Source of the DNA: Achatina immaculata
Lineage: Eukaryota > Mollusca > Gastropoda > Stylommatophora > Achatinidae
Length of the DNA stretch: 64,000 bases
Assembly: GCA_009760885.1 (NCBI GenBank)
Contig: CM019708.1
Span: 16,560,090 to 16,624,089, forward strand
Direction of reading: 5' to 3'
Made by a program: the position numbers and the translations under genes
In this document: positions 34,300 through 47,710 of the stretch, in pieces
Numbering within the stretch: the first letter of the stretch is position 1
How the letters are laid out: every line of letters starts with the position of its first letter
The notes under the pieces: model-generated
What the model was told of the DNA's origin: nothing
Seen by the model: only the letters and a program-made list of their open reading frames with translations
Database searches by the model: none

Positions 34300-35477
34300 T
34301 CAGAAGATAAATAACAACCACTGCGTTATGATGTATTGCCAGAAAATAAGCAACAACCACTGTATTATGATATATTATCAGAAAATAAGCAACAACCACT
34401 GTATTATGATATATTATCAGGAAATAAACAACAACCACTGTATTATGATATATTATCAGAAAATAAATAACAACCACTGCGTTATGATGTATTGTCAGAC
34501 GATAAGCAACAACCACTGTGTTATGATATATTATCAGAAAATAAACAACAACCACTGTGTTATGATATATGATCAGAAAATAAACAACAACCACTGTGTT
34601 ATGATATATTATCAGAAAATAAGCAACAACCACTGTGTTATGATATAATGTCGAAAGATAAGCAAAAACCACTGTATTATGACATATTGTCAGAAGATAA
34701 GTAATAGCCACTGCATTATGATAAATTGTCAGAAGATAAGCAGCAACCACTGTGCTATGATATATTGTCAGAAGATAAGCAACAAGCACTGTGTTATGAT
34801 ATATTGTCAGAAAATAAGCAACAACCACTGTGTTATGATATATTGTCAGAAGATAAGCAACAACCACTGTATTATGGTATATTGTCAGAAAATAAGCAAC
34901 AACCACTGTGTTATGGTATATTGTCAGGAGATAAGCAACAACAATTGTGTTATGATGTATTGTCAGAAAATAAATAACAACCACTGCGTTATGATGTATT
35001 GTCAGAAGATAAGCAACAACCACTGTGTTATGATATATTATCAGAAAATAAGCAACAACCACTGTGTTATGATATATTATCAGAAGATAAGCAACAACCA
35101 CTGTGTTATGATATATTATCAGAAAATAAGCAACAACCACTGTGTTATGATATAATGTCGAAAGATAAGCAAAAACCACTGTATTATGACATATTGTCAG
35201 AAGATAAGTAATAGCCACTGCATTATGATAAATTGTCAGAAGATAAGCAGCAACCACTGTGCTATGATATATTGTCAGAAGATAAGCAACAAGCACTGTG
35301 TTATGATATATTGTGAAAAAATAAGCAACAACCACTGTATTATGGTATATTGTCAGAAAATAAGCAACAACCACTGTATTATGGTATATTGTCAGAAAAT
35401 AAGCAACAACCACTGTGTTATGGTATATTGTCAGGAGATAAGCAACAACAATTGTGTTATGATGTATTGTCAAAAGA
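34300..35477. repeat. 39-bp minisatellite (left part), with 507-bp higher-order repeat
   Basis: The unit contains ATAAGCAACAACCACTGTGT and TATGATATATTATCAGAA (39 bp, about 30 copies). The block from about 34456 recurs from about 34963 with an offset of 507 bp (13 units), including private variants such as AAGTAATAGCCACTGCATTA. The array resumes at 35758-35830 after an inserted LINE end. Confidence 0.93.
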
Positions 35478-35757
35478 TTGAATGAATGAATAATTATTAT
35501 TTTTCAAGAGTAAAGAATTGGGCACGCAGGCCCGTCTTACATTCTGCCCTTCATCACTCCATCTTTCATTCTTCCCACAGACTTGATTTAGTACAAATAT
35601 ACAAATTAAATTAGGAAAAAAACATATCAAAAGAGTGTAATATTTAACTACTACATTCAAAGTAAAAGAGAAGAAGTAATTAAACTAATAAAATAGCACT
35701 CTCGCACACATACATATGCAGACATATACATAAACAAAAATACATTGATACATACAA
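35478..35757 (-). mobile_element. LINE family D, short 3' end inserted in the 39-bp array
   Basis: A (TTCA)n-type tail is followed (minus strand) by the 3' UTR sequence also found at 52796-52860: shared GAATTGGGCACGCAGGCCCG and ACATTCTGCCCTTCATCA. The flanking array is interrupted cleanly. AAAGAT/CAAGAT-like sequence sits on both sides, consistent with a short target-site duplication. Confidence 0.75.
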
Positions 35758-35830
35758 AGATAAGCAACATGCGCTGTATTATGAGATATTGTCAGGAGAT
35801 AAACAACAACCACTGTGTTAAGATCTACTG
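35758..35830. repeat. 39-bp minisatellite (right remnant, 2 copies)
   Basis: GATAAGCAACATGCGCTGTA and the following copy continue the 34300-35477 array on the other side of the LINE insertion. Confidence 0.85.
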
Positions 35831-35879
35831 TCTAACTAGATTATGAAAACATAAAAACTCCGAAGTCATCTCTAAACTA

Positions 35880-36790
35880 AACATAAAGAGCTTGTCACAA
35901 ACAGCGCCGACTTTTTTCTAAAGTAAGAAACAGGAACTTGGTGAGAGCAGGAAAATGGTGACATGGAGTGACATCTGGAAACTGGCACCTACGACTCTGT
36001 TTTATCATCAGATCTGCTTATAACCTTCTACCTACAGGCTTCAACCTTCATAAATGGGCTGAGTCAGAAGACCCAAAGTGCCCTCCTTGCAGCGAAAGGC
36101 AAACATTGGAGCACGTGCTGTCAGTATGTAGAGTATCATTAGGTCAAGGACGCTATACCTGGCGGCACATCAGAGTGCTGCAGGAAGTAGTAGACATTGT
36201 AGACAAGGCAAAAGATAAAACAAACAACATCAAAATAGCTAAGACCCCACCTACGTATTTCATATGTACAGGAATGACAACGAATAGTGAAATCACGGAC
36301 TTTCCTTTATCATCACTACTAGATGATGGAAACGATGTGATAGTGGAACTACCAGGGAAAAAGAAAATGCAACCAGACATTGTAGACCGGATATTGTAGA
36401 CCGAATATTGTAGTGTACTCCACAACAGAACTGAAACTAATAACGATCGAACTTACGGTTACATATGAAACAGGAATAGAAGAGCAGCATTTACTCAAGA
36501 CAGAGAAGTACAATGATCTGGTTAAGGAACTAAGGCAGGGGGCAGGAGTCAAGGCACAATAGTAGCTGTAGAAGTGGGAGCGAGAGAGTTCGTAGCAACC
36601 CCAACACACGACCTATGTATACTTGGCATAAAAGGACAAGCAAGAGCGAAGGCATTGAAAAACCGCTCAGAAACAGCAGAAAGACCTCATGCTGGCTGAG
36701 GAGCGTGTGGAACAAGCTTTGAGAACTGAAATAATTTCGTCTTTCTCACTGTCTTTCTATTGTTACAGTCAGAAACAGGCTGTTCTATGT
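35880..36790 (+). mobile_element. LINE family E C-terminus: CCHC motif and restriction-like endonuclease
   Basis: Plus-strand frames give VTWSDIWKLAP, a frameshift, then FIIRSAYNLLPTGFNLHKW, CPPCSERQTLEHVLSVC (C-x2-C-x8-H-x4-C), GRYTWRHIRVL and PPTYFICTGM. These are followed by PDIV...LKLITIELTVTYE, the PD-x(n)-(D/E)-like core of the restriction-like endonuclease in R2/NeSL-type elements, and finally HDLCILGIKGQARAKALKNR. The catalytic PDIV is split by a 28-bp insertion made of two roughly 14-bp tandem copies (about 36387-36414), which adds a stop and shifts the frame. No RT is present in this fragment. Clade assignment is from motif order only. Confidence 0.75.
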
Positions 36791-36889
36791 AAGCAGGAAA
36801 CTCTTTACTCTAGAGAGCGGAACAGCACAGCCCCTTCACATCATCAGAGGAAATACCCTCCTCCCCTCAGACATTGCCCGGTTTGTCAG

Positions 36890-37415
36890 TCAGTATCAAG
36901 GAATAGTTCTTAGAAAGAGTCCGTGGATTCCCACAGTATCAAGGAATAGTTCTTAGAAATAGTCCATGGATTCCCACAGTATCAAGGAATAGTTCTTAGA
37001 AAGAGTCCGTGTATTCTAATATTTTATTCTACAACTGGTCACAATTAGAGACATAATAAACAAAGCCACCTTCTTGTGCTATGTTCCATGCAAGTACGAC
37101 AGAAATACTCTACAAAACAAACTGCTCATCTCCTGGTTGCTACATATCACAGCTGAAGAGTATTTAACAGCTTAAAAGAGTTTATAACATCTCATGACAC
37201 TGATTGCTTGAAATGCCTGGAATCAGCACAGACATGCACAAACAATGTCTAGAATTAGCTTAGACATGGCACAAACAATGTCTAGAATCAGCTCAGACAT
37301 GGCACAAGCAATGTCTAGAATCAGCACAGACATGCACAAACAATGTCTAGAATTAGCTTAGACATGGCACAAACAATGTCTAGAATCAGCACAGACATGG
37401 CACAAGCAATATCTG
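36890..37415. repeat. 43-bp (x3) and roughly 31-bp (x6) arrays
   Basis: 36894-37015 is three copies of AGTATCAAGGAATAGTTCTT plus GAAAGAGTCCGTGG. 37200-37415 is a repeat of GACATGGCACAAACAATGTC with TAGAATCAGC and TAGAATTAGC variants. Confidence 0.85.
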
Positions 37416-37639
37416 AAAAGCTTACTGGACTCTTAACGCTGCTTAAGGAAACCATAATGTCGGTTGCCTCGTACCGTTGATGCACATATAGAAAAGATAT
37501 AGTTGATAAGATTAACTAAAACAAAACTTAATATATCAGTTCAAATTGTTAGTTTTATAAAAAGTAATTCACTGAATTCAAGACTTTATTTTAAACAGTT
37601 TAACACATATATGGACAGTAAACAGCAACTTTTGCTACA

Positions 37640-38035
37640 CTGTAAAATCTGTTAGCTGTCACGAAGAAAAGTTTGTTAGCTGTCATGAAGAAAAGTCTGT
37701 TAGCTGTCATGAAGTAAAGTTTGTTAGCTGTCATGAAGAAAAGTTTGTTAGCTGTCACGAAGAAAAGTTTGTTAGCTGTCACGAAGAAAGGTTTGTTAGC
37801 TGTCATGAAGTAAAGTTTGTTAGCTGTCATGAAGAAAAGTTTGTTAGCTGTCACGAAGAAAAGTTTGTTAGCTGTCACGAATAAAAGTTAGTTAGCTGTT
37901 ACGAAGAAACATTTGTTAGCTGTCATGAAGAAAAGTTTGTTAGGTGTCACGAAGAAATGTTTGTTAGCTCTCATGAAGAAAAATATGTTAGGTGTCACGA
38001 AGAAAAGTTTGTTAGCTGTCACGAAGAAAACTTAT
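37640..38035. repeat. 24-bp minisatellite, about 16 copies
   Basis: Units of GTTAGCTGTCATGAAGAAAA plus GTTT, with CACGAAG variants. 38036-38424 has nothing recognised; 38425-38600 is a loose roughly 19-20-bp repeat of TTCTCGTTTATCTCTG type. Confidence 0.92.
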
Positions 38036-38599
38036 GTCTCGTAATCTTTTTAAATAAGAGACGAGATAAAATTGTCTCTAACAGAGCAAAAACTTTCATC
38101 TCTGTCATCGTTTCAAAGATACTTCCTGGATAGTAAAATTAACATATCTCTCAGATATATTCTCTTATTTAAATATACCTAATTAAAAAATCTTCAAAGG
38201 TTATAGTTTTTCACGGTGAAGACAAGATGGAAGCAATGATGAAGAAAGCTGGAAATATGGCATCATCGACTGTCAAACAGATGATTCTCTGAACTTACAG
38301 TTCGAGTAGAGTCCCTTGTAAATGTCTGGGCTCACTTACAGGAAGATTTTACCTGACTATATAAGACAACTGTGACATTACTGATGCCTTTCTTAACCAC
38401 ATACTTGTGTGGACAATCCTTCTCTCTTCTCGTTTACCTATGTTCTCGTTTATATCTGGTCTCGTTTATCTCTGATCTGTTTTATCTCTGTTCTCGTTTG
38501 TAACTGTTTTGGTTTATCTCTTTTCTGGTTTATCTCTGCTCTTGTTTATCTGTGTTCTGGCTTTTCTCTGTTCTGGTTTATCTTTGTTCTCATTTATAT

Positions 38600-41500
38600 T
38601 ATAAGGGTAATAAACACAAATATATAAGAGTGATAAACATATACATAAGGGTGGTAAACACATATATATTAGAGTGATACAAATTTATATAAGGGTGGTA
38701 AACACACATATATAAGAGTGATAAACATAAACATATATTAGAGCGATAAACATATATATATAAGAATGAAAAACATTTATATAAGAGCCATAAAACACAT
38801 ATATAAGAGTGATAAACGCACACACACATATAGATATATAAGAGCTATAAACACACATATATTAGAGCTATAAACACACATATATAAGAGCTATAAATAC
38901 ACATATATTAGAGCTATAAACACACATATATTAGAGCTATAAACACACATATATTAGAGCTATAAACACACATATATAAGAGCTATAAACACACATATAT
39001 TAGAGCTATAAACACACATATATTAGAGCTATAAACACACATATATTAGAGCTATAAACACACATATATTAGAGCTATAAACACACATATATTAGAGCTA
39101 TAAACACACATATATTAGAGCCATAAACACACATATAAAAGAGCTATAAACACACATATAAAAGAGCTATAAACACACATATATAAGGGCTATAAACACA
39201 CATATATAAGAGTGTAAAACACACATATATAAGAGTGTAAAACACACATATATAAGAGTGTAAAACACACATATAAGAGTGTAAAACACACATATATAAG
39301 AGTGTAAAACACACATATAGAGTGTAAAACACACATATAAGAGAGCTATAAACACACATATATAAGGGCTATAAACACACATATATAAGAGTGTAAAACA
39401 CACATATATAAGAGTGTAAAACACACATATATAAGAGTGTAAAACACACATATATAAGAGTGTAAAACACACATATATAAGAGTGCTAAACACACATATA
39501 TAAGAGCGCTAAACACACATATATAAGACCGCTAAACACACATATATAAGAGCGCTAAACACACATATATAAGAGTGTAAAACACACATATATAAGAGCG
39601 CTAAACACACATATATAAGAGTGTAAAACACACATATATAAGAGCGCTAAACACACATATATAAGAGCGCTAAACACACATATATAAGAGTGTAAAACAC
39701 ACATATATAAGAGCGCTAAACACACATATATAATAGTGTAAAATACACATATATAAGAGAGCTAAACACACATATATAAGAGCGCTAAACACACATATAT
39801 AAGAGCGCTAAACACACATATATAAGAGCGCTAAACACACATATATAAGAGTGTAAAACACACATATATAAGAGCGCTAAACACACATATATAAGAGTGT
39901 AAAACACACATATATAAGAGCGCTAAACACACATATATAAGAGTGTAAAACACACATATACAAGAGCGCTAAACACACATATATAAGAGAGCTAAACACA
40001 CATATATAAGAGCGCTAAACACACATATATAAGAGCACTAAACACACATATATAAGAGCGCTAAACACACATATATAAGAGCGCTAAACACATATATAAG
40101 AGCGCTAACACACATATATAAGCGCTAAACACACTATATAAGAGAGCTAAACACACATATATAAGAGTCTAAAACACATATATAAGAGCGCTAAACACAT
40201 ATATAAGAGTGTAAAACACACATATATAAGAGTGTAAAACACACATATATAAGAGTGTAAAACACACATATATAAGAGTGTAAAACACACATATATAAGA
40301 GTGTAAAACACACATATATAAGAGTGTAAAACACACATATATAAGAGCGCTAAACACACATATATAAGAGCGCTAAACACACATATATAAGAGCGCTAAA
40401 CACACATATATAAGAGCGCTAAACACACATATATAAGAGCGCTAAACACACATATATAAGAGCGCTAAATACACATATATAAGAGTGTAAAACACACATA
40501 TATAAGAGCGCTAAACACACATATATAAGAGTGTAAAACACACATATATAAGAGCGCTAAACACACATATATAAGAGTGTAAAACACACATATATAAGAG
40601 TGTAAAACACACATATATAAGAGTGTAAAACACACATATATAAGAGTGTAAAACACACATATATAAGAGTGTAAAACACACATATATAAGAGTGTAAAAC
40701 ACACATATATAAGAGTGTAAAACACACATATATAAGAGTGTAAAACACACATATATAAGAGTGTAAAACACACATATATAAGAGTGTAAAACACACATAT
40801 ATAAGAGTGCCAAACACACATATATAAGAGCGCTAAACACACATATATAAGAGCGTAAAACACACATATATAAGAGCGCTAAACACAGATATATAAGAGC
40901 GCTAAACACACATATATAAGAGTGTAAAACACACATATATAAGAGCCCTAAACACACATATATAAGAGCGCTAAACACACATATATAAGAGCGCTAAACA
41001 CACATATATAAGAGCGCTAAAAACACATATATAAGAGCGCTAAACAGACATATATAAGAGCGCTAAACAGACATATGTAAGAGCGCTAAACACACATATA
41101 TAAGAGCGCTAAACACACATATATAAGAGCGCTAAACACACATATATAAGAGCGCTAAACACACATATATAAGAGCGCTAAACACACATATATAAGAGCG
41201 CTAAACACACATATATAAGAGCGCTAAACACATATATAAGAGCGCTAAACACACATATATAAGAGCGCTAAACACACATATATAAGAGCGCTAAACACAC
41301 ATATATAAGAGCGCTAAACACACATATATAAGAGCGCTAAACACACATATATAAGAGCGCTAAACACACATATATAAGAGCGCTAAACACACATATATAA
41401 GAGCGTTAAACACACATATATAAGAGTGTAAAACACACATATATAAGAGTGTAAAACACACTTATATAAGAGTGTAAAACACACATATATAAGAGTGTAA

Positions 41501-44340
41501 AACACACATATATAAGAGCTATAAACACACATATATAAGAGTGTAAAACACACATATATAAGAGCTATAAACACAAATATATAAGAGTGTAAAACACACA
41601 TATATAAGAGTGTAAAACACACATATATAAGAGTGTAAAACACACGTATATGTGAGTGTAAAACACACATATATAAGAGCGCTAAACACACATATATAAG
41701 AGTGTAAAACACACATATATAAGAGCGCTAAACACACATATATAAGAGTGTAAAACACACATATATAAGAGCGCTAAACACACATATATAAGAGCGCTAA
41801 ACACACATATATAAGAGCGCTAAACACACATATATAAGAGCGCTAAACACACATATATAAGAGTGTACAACACACATATATAAGAGCGCTAAACACACAT
41901 ATATAAGAGTGCTAAACACGCATATATAAGAGCGCTAAACACACATATATAAGAGTGCTAAACACGCATATATATAAGAGCGCTAAACACACATATAAGA
42001 GCGCTAAACACGCATATATAAGAATGTAAAACACACATATATAAGAGCGCTAAACACCATATATAAGAGCGTAAAACACACATATATAAGAGCGCTAAAA
42101 CACAGATATATAAGAGCGCTAAACACACATATATAAGAGTGTAAAACACACATATATAAGAGCCCTAAACACACATATATAAGAGCGCTAAACACATATA
42201 TAAGAGCGCTAAACACACATATATAAGAGCGCTAAAACACATATATAAGAGCGCTAAACAGACATATATAAGAGCGCTAAACAGACATATGTAAGAGCGC
42301 TAAACACACATATATAAGAGCGCTAAACACCATATATAAGAGCGCTAAACACACATATATAAGAGCGCTAAACACACATATATAAGAGCGCTAAACACAC
42401 ATATATAAGAGCGCTAAACACACATTATAAGAGCGCTAAACACACATATATAAGAGCGCTAAACACACATATATAAGAGCGCTAAACACACATATATAAG
42501 AGCGCTAAACACACATATATAAGAGCGTTAAACACACATATATAAGAGTGTAAAACACACATATATAAGAGTGTAAAACACACTTATATAAGAGTGTAAA
42601 ACACACATATATAAGAGTGTAAAACACATATATAAGAGCTATAAACACACATATATAAGAGTGTAAAACACACATATATAAGAGCTATAAACACAATATA
42701 TAAGAGTGTAAAACACACATATATAAGTGTAAAACACACATATAAGAGTGTAAAACACACGTATATGTGAGTGTAAAACACACATATATAAGAGCGCTAA
42801 ACACACATATATAAGAGTGTAAAACACACATATATAAGAGCGCTAAACACACATATATAGAGTGTAAAACACACATATATAGAGCGCTAAACACACATAT
42901 ATAAGAGCGCTAAACACACATATATAAGAGCGCTAAACACACATATATAAGAGCGCTAAACACACATATATAAGAGTGTACAACACACATATATAAGAGC
43001 GCTAAACACACATATATAAGAGTGCTAAACACGCATATATAAGAGCGCTAAACACACATATATAAGAGTGCTAAACACGCATATATATAAGAGCGCTAAA
43101 CACACATATATAAGAGCGCTAAACACGCATATATAAGAATGTAAAACACACATATATAAGAGCGCTAAACACACATATATAAGAGCGCTAAACACACATA
43201 TATAAGAGCGCTAAACACACATATATAAGAGTGTAAAACACACATATATAAGAGTGTAAAACACACATATATAAGAGTGTAAAACACACATATATAAGAG
43301 TGTAAAACACACATATATAAGAGCTATAAACACACATATATAAGAGTGTAAAACACACATATATAAGAGTGTAAAACACACATATATAAGAGTGTAAAAC
43401 ACACATATATATGAGTGTAAAACACACATATATAAGAGCGCTAAACACACATATATAAGAGTGTAAAACACACATATATAAGAGTGTAAAACACACATAT
43501 ATAAGAGCGCTAAACACACATATATAAGAGTGTAAAACACACATATATAAGAGCGCTAAATACACATATATAAGAGCGCTAAACCCACATATATAAGAGT
43601 GTAAACCACACATATATAAGAGCGCTAAACACACATATATAAGAGCGCTAAACACACATATATAAAAGCGCTAAACACACATATATAAGAGCGCTAAACA
43701 CACATATATAAGAGCGCTAAACACACATATATAAGAGTGTAAAACACACATATATAAGAGTGTAAAACACACATATATAAGAGTGTAAAACACACATATA
43801 TAAGAGTGTAAAACACACATATATAAGAGCGCTAAACACACATATATAAGAGCGCTAAACACACATATATAAGAGCGCTAAACACACATATATAAGAGCG
43901 CTAAACACACATATATAAGAGCGCTAAACACACATATATAAGAGCGCTAAACACACATATATAAGAGCGCTAAACACACATATATAAGAGCGCTAAACAC
44001 ACGTATATAAGAGCGCTAAACACACATATATAAGAGCGCTAAACACACATATATAAGAGTGTAAAACACACATATATAAGAGCGCTAAACACACATATAT
44101 AAGAGCGCTAAACACACATATATAAGAGCGCTAAACACACATATCTAAGAGCGCTAAACACACATATATAAGAGCGCTAAACACACATATATAAGAGTGT
44201 AAAACACACATATATAAGAGCGCTAAACACACTTATAAAAGAGCGCTAAACACACTTATATAAGAGCGCTAAACACACTTATATAAGAGCGCTAAACACA
44301 CATATATAAGAGTGTAAAACACACTTATATAAGGGTGATA
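38600..44340. repeat. 23-bp satellite, about 5.7 kb, about 250 copies
   Basis: Main units are ACACACATATATAAGAGCGC+TAA and ACACACATATATAAGAGTGT+AAA; the left part uses AGAGCTATAA. It lies inside the 20-kb FReD intron. A higher-order repeat of about 1.1-1.2 kb is seen: rare variants ATATGTAAGAGCG (41075, 42289), CACGTATATGTGAG (41643, 42769) and AACACGCATATATAT (about 41963, 43075) recur in order. The second block (about 42050-42900) has many 1-3 nt deletions. (AT)n follows at 44345-44372. Confidence 0.97.
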
Positions 44341-44374
<34 letters not shown>

Positions 44375-44375
44375 T

Positions 44376-45885
44376 TCTAAACACACATATCTCTCCCTCT
44401 CTCTGAACCTTAAGTGCCCAGATCACATGGGGCTTCCGCAAGGGTTTTCCACAAATGCCTGTCCTTCGCCTTTTTTTCTGCTCTTGCAAACACACATATA
44501 CATGTATGATAAACCAGATTCTTTGTCTTCGGTGTTAACTTTCTGTTATTCTTTTCCTTAATATGTCAAAGTTTATAATTTGTTTTCCTATTCGTGTATT
44601 CAATTCTTGATCTAGGGAGAAGGTGGAAGTAACTGTAGATCAAAGAGAGCTGAACCTGTCCACTGACTGATTAAAGCAGACTTACCTTCAGTGTTAGACA
44701 GATCTGTGTGACTATGCTTTCTCAAAGAATCAGTGTCTTATTGGTACTTACCGTTAGAGAAAATAAATCACACGCTCTGGTCATATTCTTATCAGAGTTT
44801 GCAGAGTTTCTTCGCTGGGAGCCACAGTGGCGGCATCACCAGCAAATAGAACAGAGATGAAGGAAGAATAACAACAAATAAGGAACGAAAGCTTGACTTG
44901 AATCCTTGTTAGTTCACCACGTATGCACAGATCACAAACAAAGAAATAATCCTTGACTAAGGACTTCTACTGTCTTGTCTTGTCTCTAAGCCGTGCTAAA
45001 TTAAACAATCAACTATCTATCTAACCGTGTTTGAACAAAAATTTTAGCCTAGGAAAATCCATGCTAACAAATAATGGTCTATGAAACTTCATGCAGAGAG
45101 ATATAAGACCGCAGAATGATTTAGACAACGAAACAGACAATGGATATGCTTACATAATTCAACAATGAAATAAGATCAAAAAGAGAAGAACTCTTTCGGT
45201 TAACATTAAATCAGAACTAAACATTGTAAATAAACATTGAAATTCTTAAGCAGACTAGTGTCTGTCTACCTACCTATCACCAAAGACTGCAGAACAGCAG
45301 AAATAGCTCAGAATTCTACCCCTCATTTTCAACACAGGGAAACCGGTTTATAAACTTATGTCCTCAAGACTCCGAACTCTTTGTGGGCACTGCTCATATC
45401 TGATTCAAAACATAGCCAGCGTCTTGTTCCAAATATTCGTCTAGTTTTCCAGTTACCTGTCTACCCGCTTGACTTGTACAAGACAAGCTTTACTTAATCT
45501 GCTGATCACTTTTGGCATGTCCTTCTATCTCTTCTAAGACCTGTAAGTAATATTCATTCTTTCAGCGCAAGTTTTTTTTTTCACTATCTATTTAAATTCG
45601 ATTATACGCCCATTAAGACTTACAATTTTTCCACAGCTTTAGACTTTTTAAATAAATAGAATATGTTTCTAGAGTTTATGCAATAATCCTATTAATATAT
45701 ATTAAATTATGCATCGATGTCGTGGTGTTGTATGTATGTTCACGCCATAATAATGAAATACTATGCATTCAACATTTAGAAAATGTATTATACAATGTGT
45801 GGTTTGAATTTAACATTTTGTTATGTTATTTTTTCCTCATAATCTTTAGTATTTGTTACTTCTTGTACTAAAATGTTTGGAAGAT
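44376..45885. other. Intronic sequence without recognised features
   Basis: About 1.5 kb of single-copy-looking AT-rich sequence within the large FReD intron. On the minus strand near 44760-44900 there is a hydrophobic stretch next to donor-like GTAAGT sites, but no convincing exon could be built. Confidence 0.5.
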
Positions 45886-45887
45886 GA

Positions 45888-46400
45888 ATGATGAAGGGGA
45901 GAATGTCAGACAAGTCTGAGCGACTTCTCATTCGTTCTTTATATTTATTTTTCCTTTCTTTTACAGCCCATTTCACCTCATCATTTCACCATGTTGTTAT
46001 TTTCATTTGTCTACGTTTTTCCATAGCTCCACATGTTTCCTTTGCTGCTCACAAAATGCTGGTTTCGAACAAAGCCCAGTCCTCATCCACTGATTGTGTT
46101 TCCTGTTGGTAAGTTTATGAATTCTTTTATTTTCTTCTCATATTCTTCTTTCACGTTCTCTTCCCTGAGCTTGCTTAGTTTTATTGTTTCACTTTTCTTC
46201 TTCTCGTGATTTCTGTTATGGTTTTTCCTTTGTGGTTCTGATAACCGCTTCCATTGGTTTATGGTCAGTTCTGGATCTCAGGATAGAAATTGTTCTTTCA
46301 TCTGAGACTGATTTTTTTCCATTCTAGTATGAAATGTATTTGGCTTCTGTAGGTCACAACGTCTCTTTGCACCAAGTGTATTTGTGGGATTTCTGTGTTT
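45888..46400 (-). mobile_element. Degenerate LINE fragment (endonuclease to RT linker)
   Basis: Broken minus-strand frames show RTDHKPMEAVIRTTK (end of an APE-type endonuclease), ETIKLSKLREENVKEEYEKK and a tryptophan-rich linker WNDEVKWAVKERKNKYKE. This is the usual order between endonuclease and RT in these LINEs. Several frameshifts and stops are present. It could be the 5' half of family C. 46401-46625 has nothing recognised. Confidence 0.55.
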
Positions 46401-46627
46401 GAAGAACGTACTTCTGATAACAAAACAAACGGTCATGCTTGGTGCATAGTACTAGTAGTCTGCTACCATTTTACTTTCTACCGCCGGTGGCTACCGAAGG
46501 CACTCACATGGTCCGCTACTTGTTTCACCTGTTCCTAGTCTTGCACTGAAGTTGCACCCCCTACCCCCCCGAGTTATGTTTTGCTCTTTGCTCACGCTGG
46601 TTAGTTTGTCCACACAACTCTTCCCCG

Positions 46628-46980
46628 AAGGGTGACCATGATCACAGATAATGATCAAGGAAATACCTTGCTGACAGATAATGATCTAGGAAATAACTTG
46701 CTGACAGATAATGATCTAGGAAATACCTTGCTGACAGATAATGATCTAGGAAATAACTTGCTGACAGATAATGATCTAGGAAATAACTTGCTGACAGATA
46801 ATGATCTAGGAAATAACTTGCTGACAGATAATGATTTAGGAAATAACTTGCTGACAGATAATGATCTAGGAAATAACTTGCTGACAGATAATGATCTAAG
46901 AAATAACTTCCTGACAGATAATGATCTAGGAAATAACTTGCTGACAGATAATGATCTAGGAAATAGCTTGCTGACCAGTG
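46628..46980. repeat. 30-bp minisatellite, about 11 copies
   Basis: Unit GATAATGATCTAGGAAATAA plus CTTGCTGACA. Frames are open on both strands because the period is ten codons. Confidence 0.95.
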
Positions 46981-47283
46981 TCTGCAGATTCCTGCTATAA
47001 TCTGAAGATAACAGAAGGCCGTTGGTAGTTTACCTGTTGTCACAGCATCTTATAGAATGTACATACACAGAAACTGGTATATAGTCACCAGAAATCTTTC
47101 ACCTGATGTTATAGAGAGATATTACAGACACAGGTATAGCAGTTATTAATTATATATTACCTGGAGGTCACAGGGCATCTGTGCAGACACCATCTCCTAG
47201 CAACCATTTACCATCAGAAGACAGCAGAATGGAGACATTATATTTTCGTTCTTAATCTTTGGAGCTTGAGCTAAAACTGGTAT

Positions 47284-47545
47284 ATAAAAGGTAAAGGTAA
47301 CCCTGTCATGCCTTAGAGGCACGTACAGATGTGGTGTTAGTGTTCATATTTTCCTTGACCTGTCAGCACACTAGAGGGTGATGTGGTCAGTATCACGCCT
47401 GGCTGCCTTTCCTTCCCCATGTCATGATGAAGTCGGGTACCCATTTCTACAGCTGAGTGATTGGGGCGCCTCCGGCCGGATTCGAACACCCGACCTTCGC
47501 CATGAGAGACCAGTGCACTAACTACTTCGCCACTCAGAGACAAAA
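47284..47545 (-). mobile_element. tRNA-derived SINE (copy 2)
   Basis: Minus-strand copy of the SINE at 13307-13562. The B box reads GTTCGAATCC (47478-47487) and the A box TGGCGAAGTAG (47522-47532). The body has GGGTACCCGACTTCAT and a GGGGAAGGAAAGGC-type motif, and the 3' end GGTTACCTTTACCTTTTATA lies at the left. It abuts the 42-bp array at 47549 and appears inserted at its edge. Confidence 0.85.
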
Positions 47546-47548
47546 CCC

Positions 47549-47710
47549 ATATATGGTCACTACTAATTTATCGACCTCAAGCTGAAACTTATATATGGTC
47601 ACTACTAATTTATCGACCTCAAGCTACAACTTATACATTATCACTACTAATTTATCGACCTCAATCTACAACTTATACATTATCACTACTAATGTATCGA
47701 CCTCAAGCTT
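47549..47710. repeat. 42-bp minisatellite, left part
   Basis: About four copies of GGTCACTACTAATTTATCGA plus CCTCAAGCT. The array continues at 48826-48960 beyond a LINE B insertion. Confidence 0.9.

Noticed and set aside
38599..43862. Many minus-strand frames reading CVFYTLIYVCFTLLYM, resembling membrane proteins
   Set aside because: Hydrophobic composition follows from the TATATA/TGTGTT strand of the 23-bp satellite; no biological start or end.
44760..44905. Minus-strand signal-peptide-like stretch (KLSFLICCYSSFISVLFAG) near GTAAGT donors
   Set aside because: No in-frame ATG was found, the frame hits a stop before any donor, and its position inside a FReD intron after two domain exons makes a first exon unlikely.
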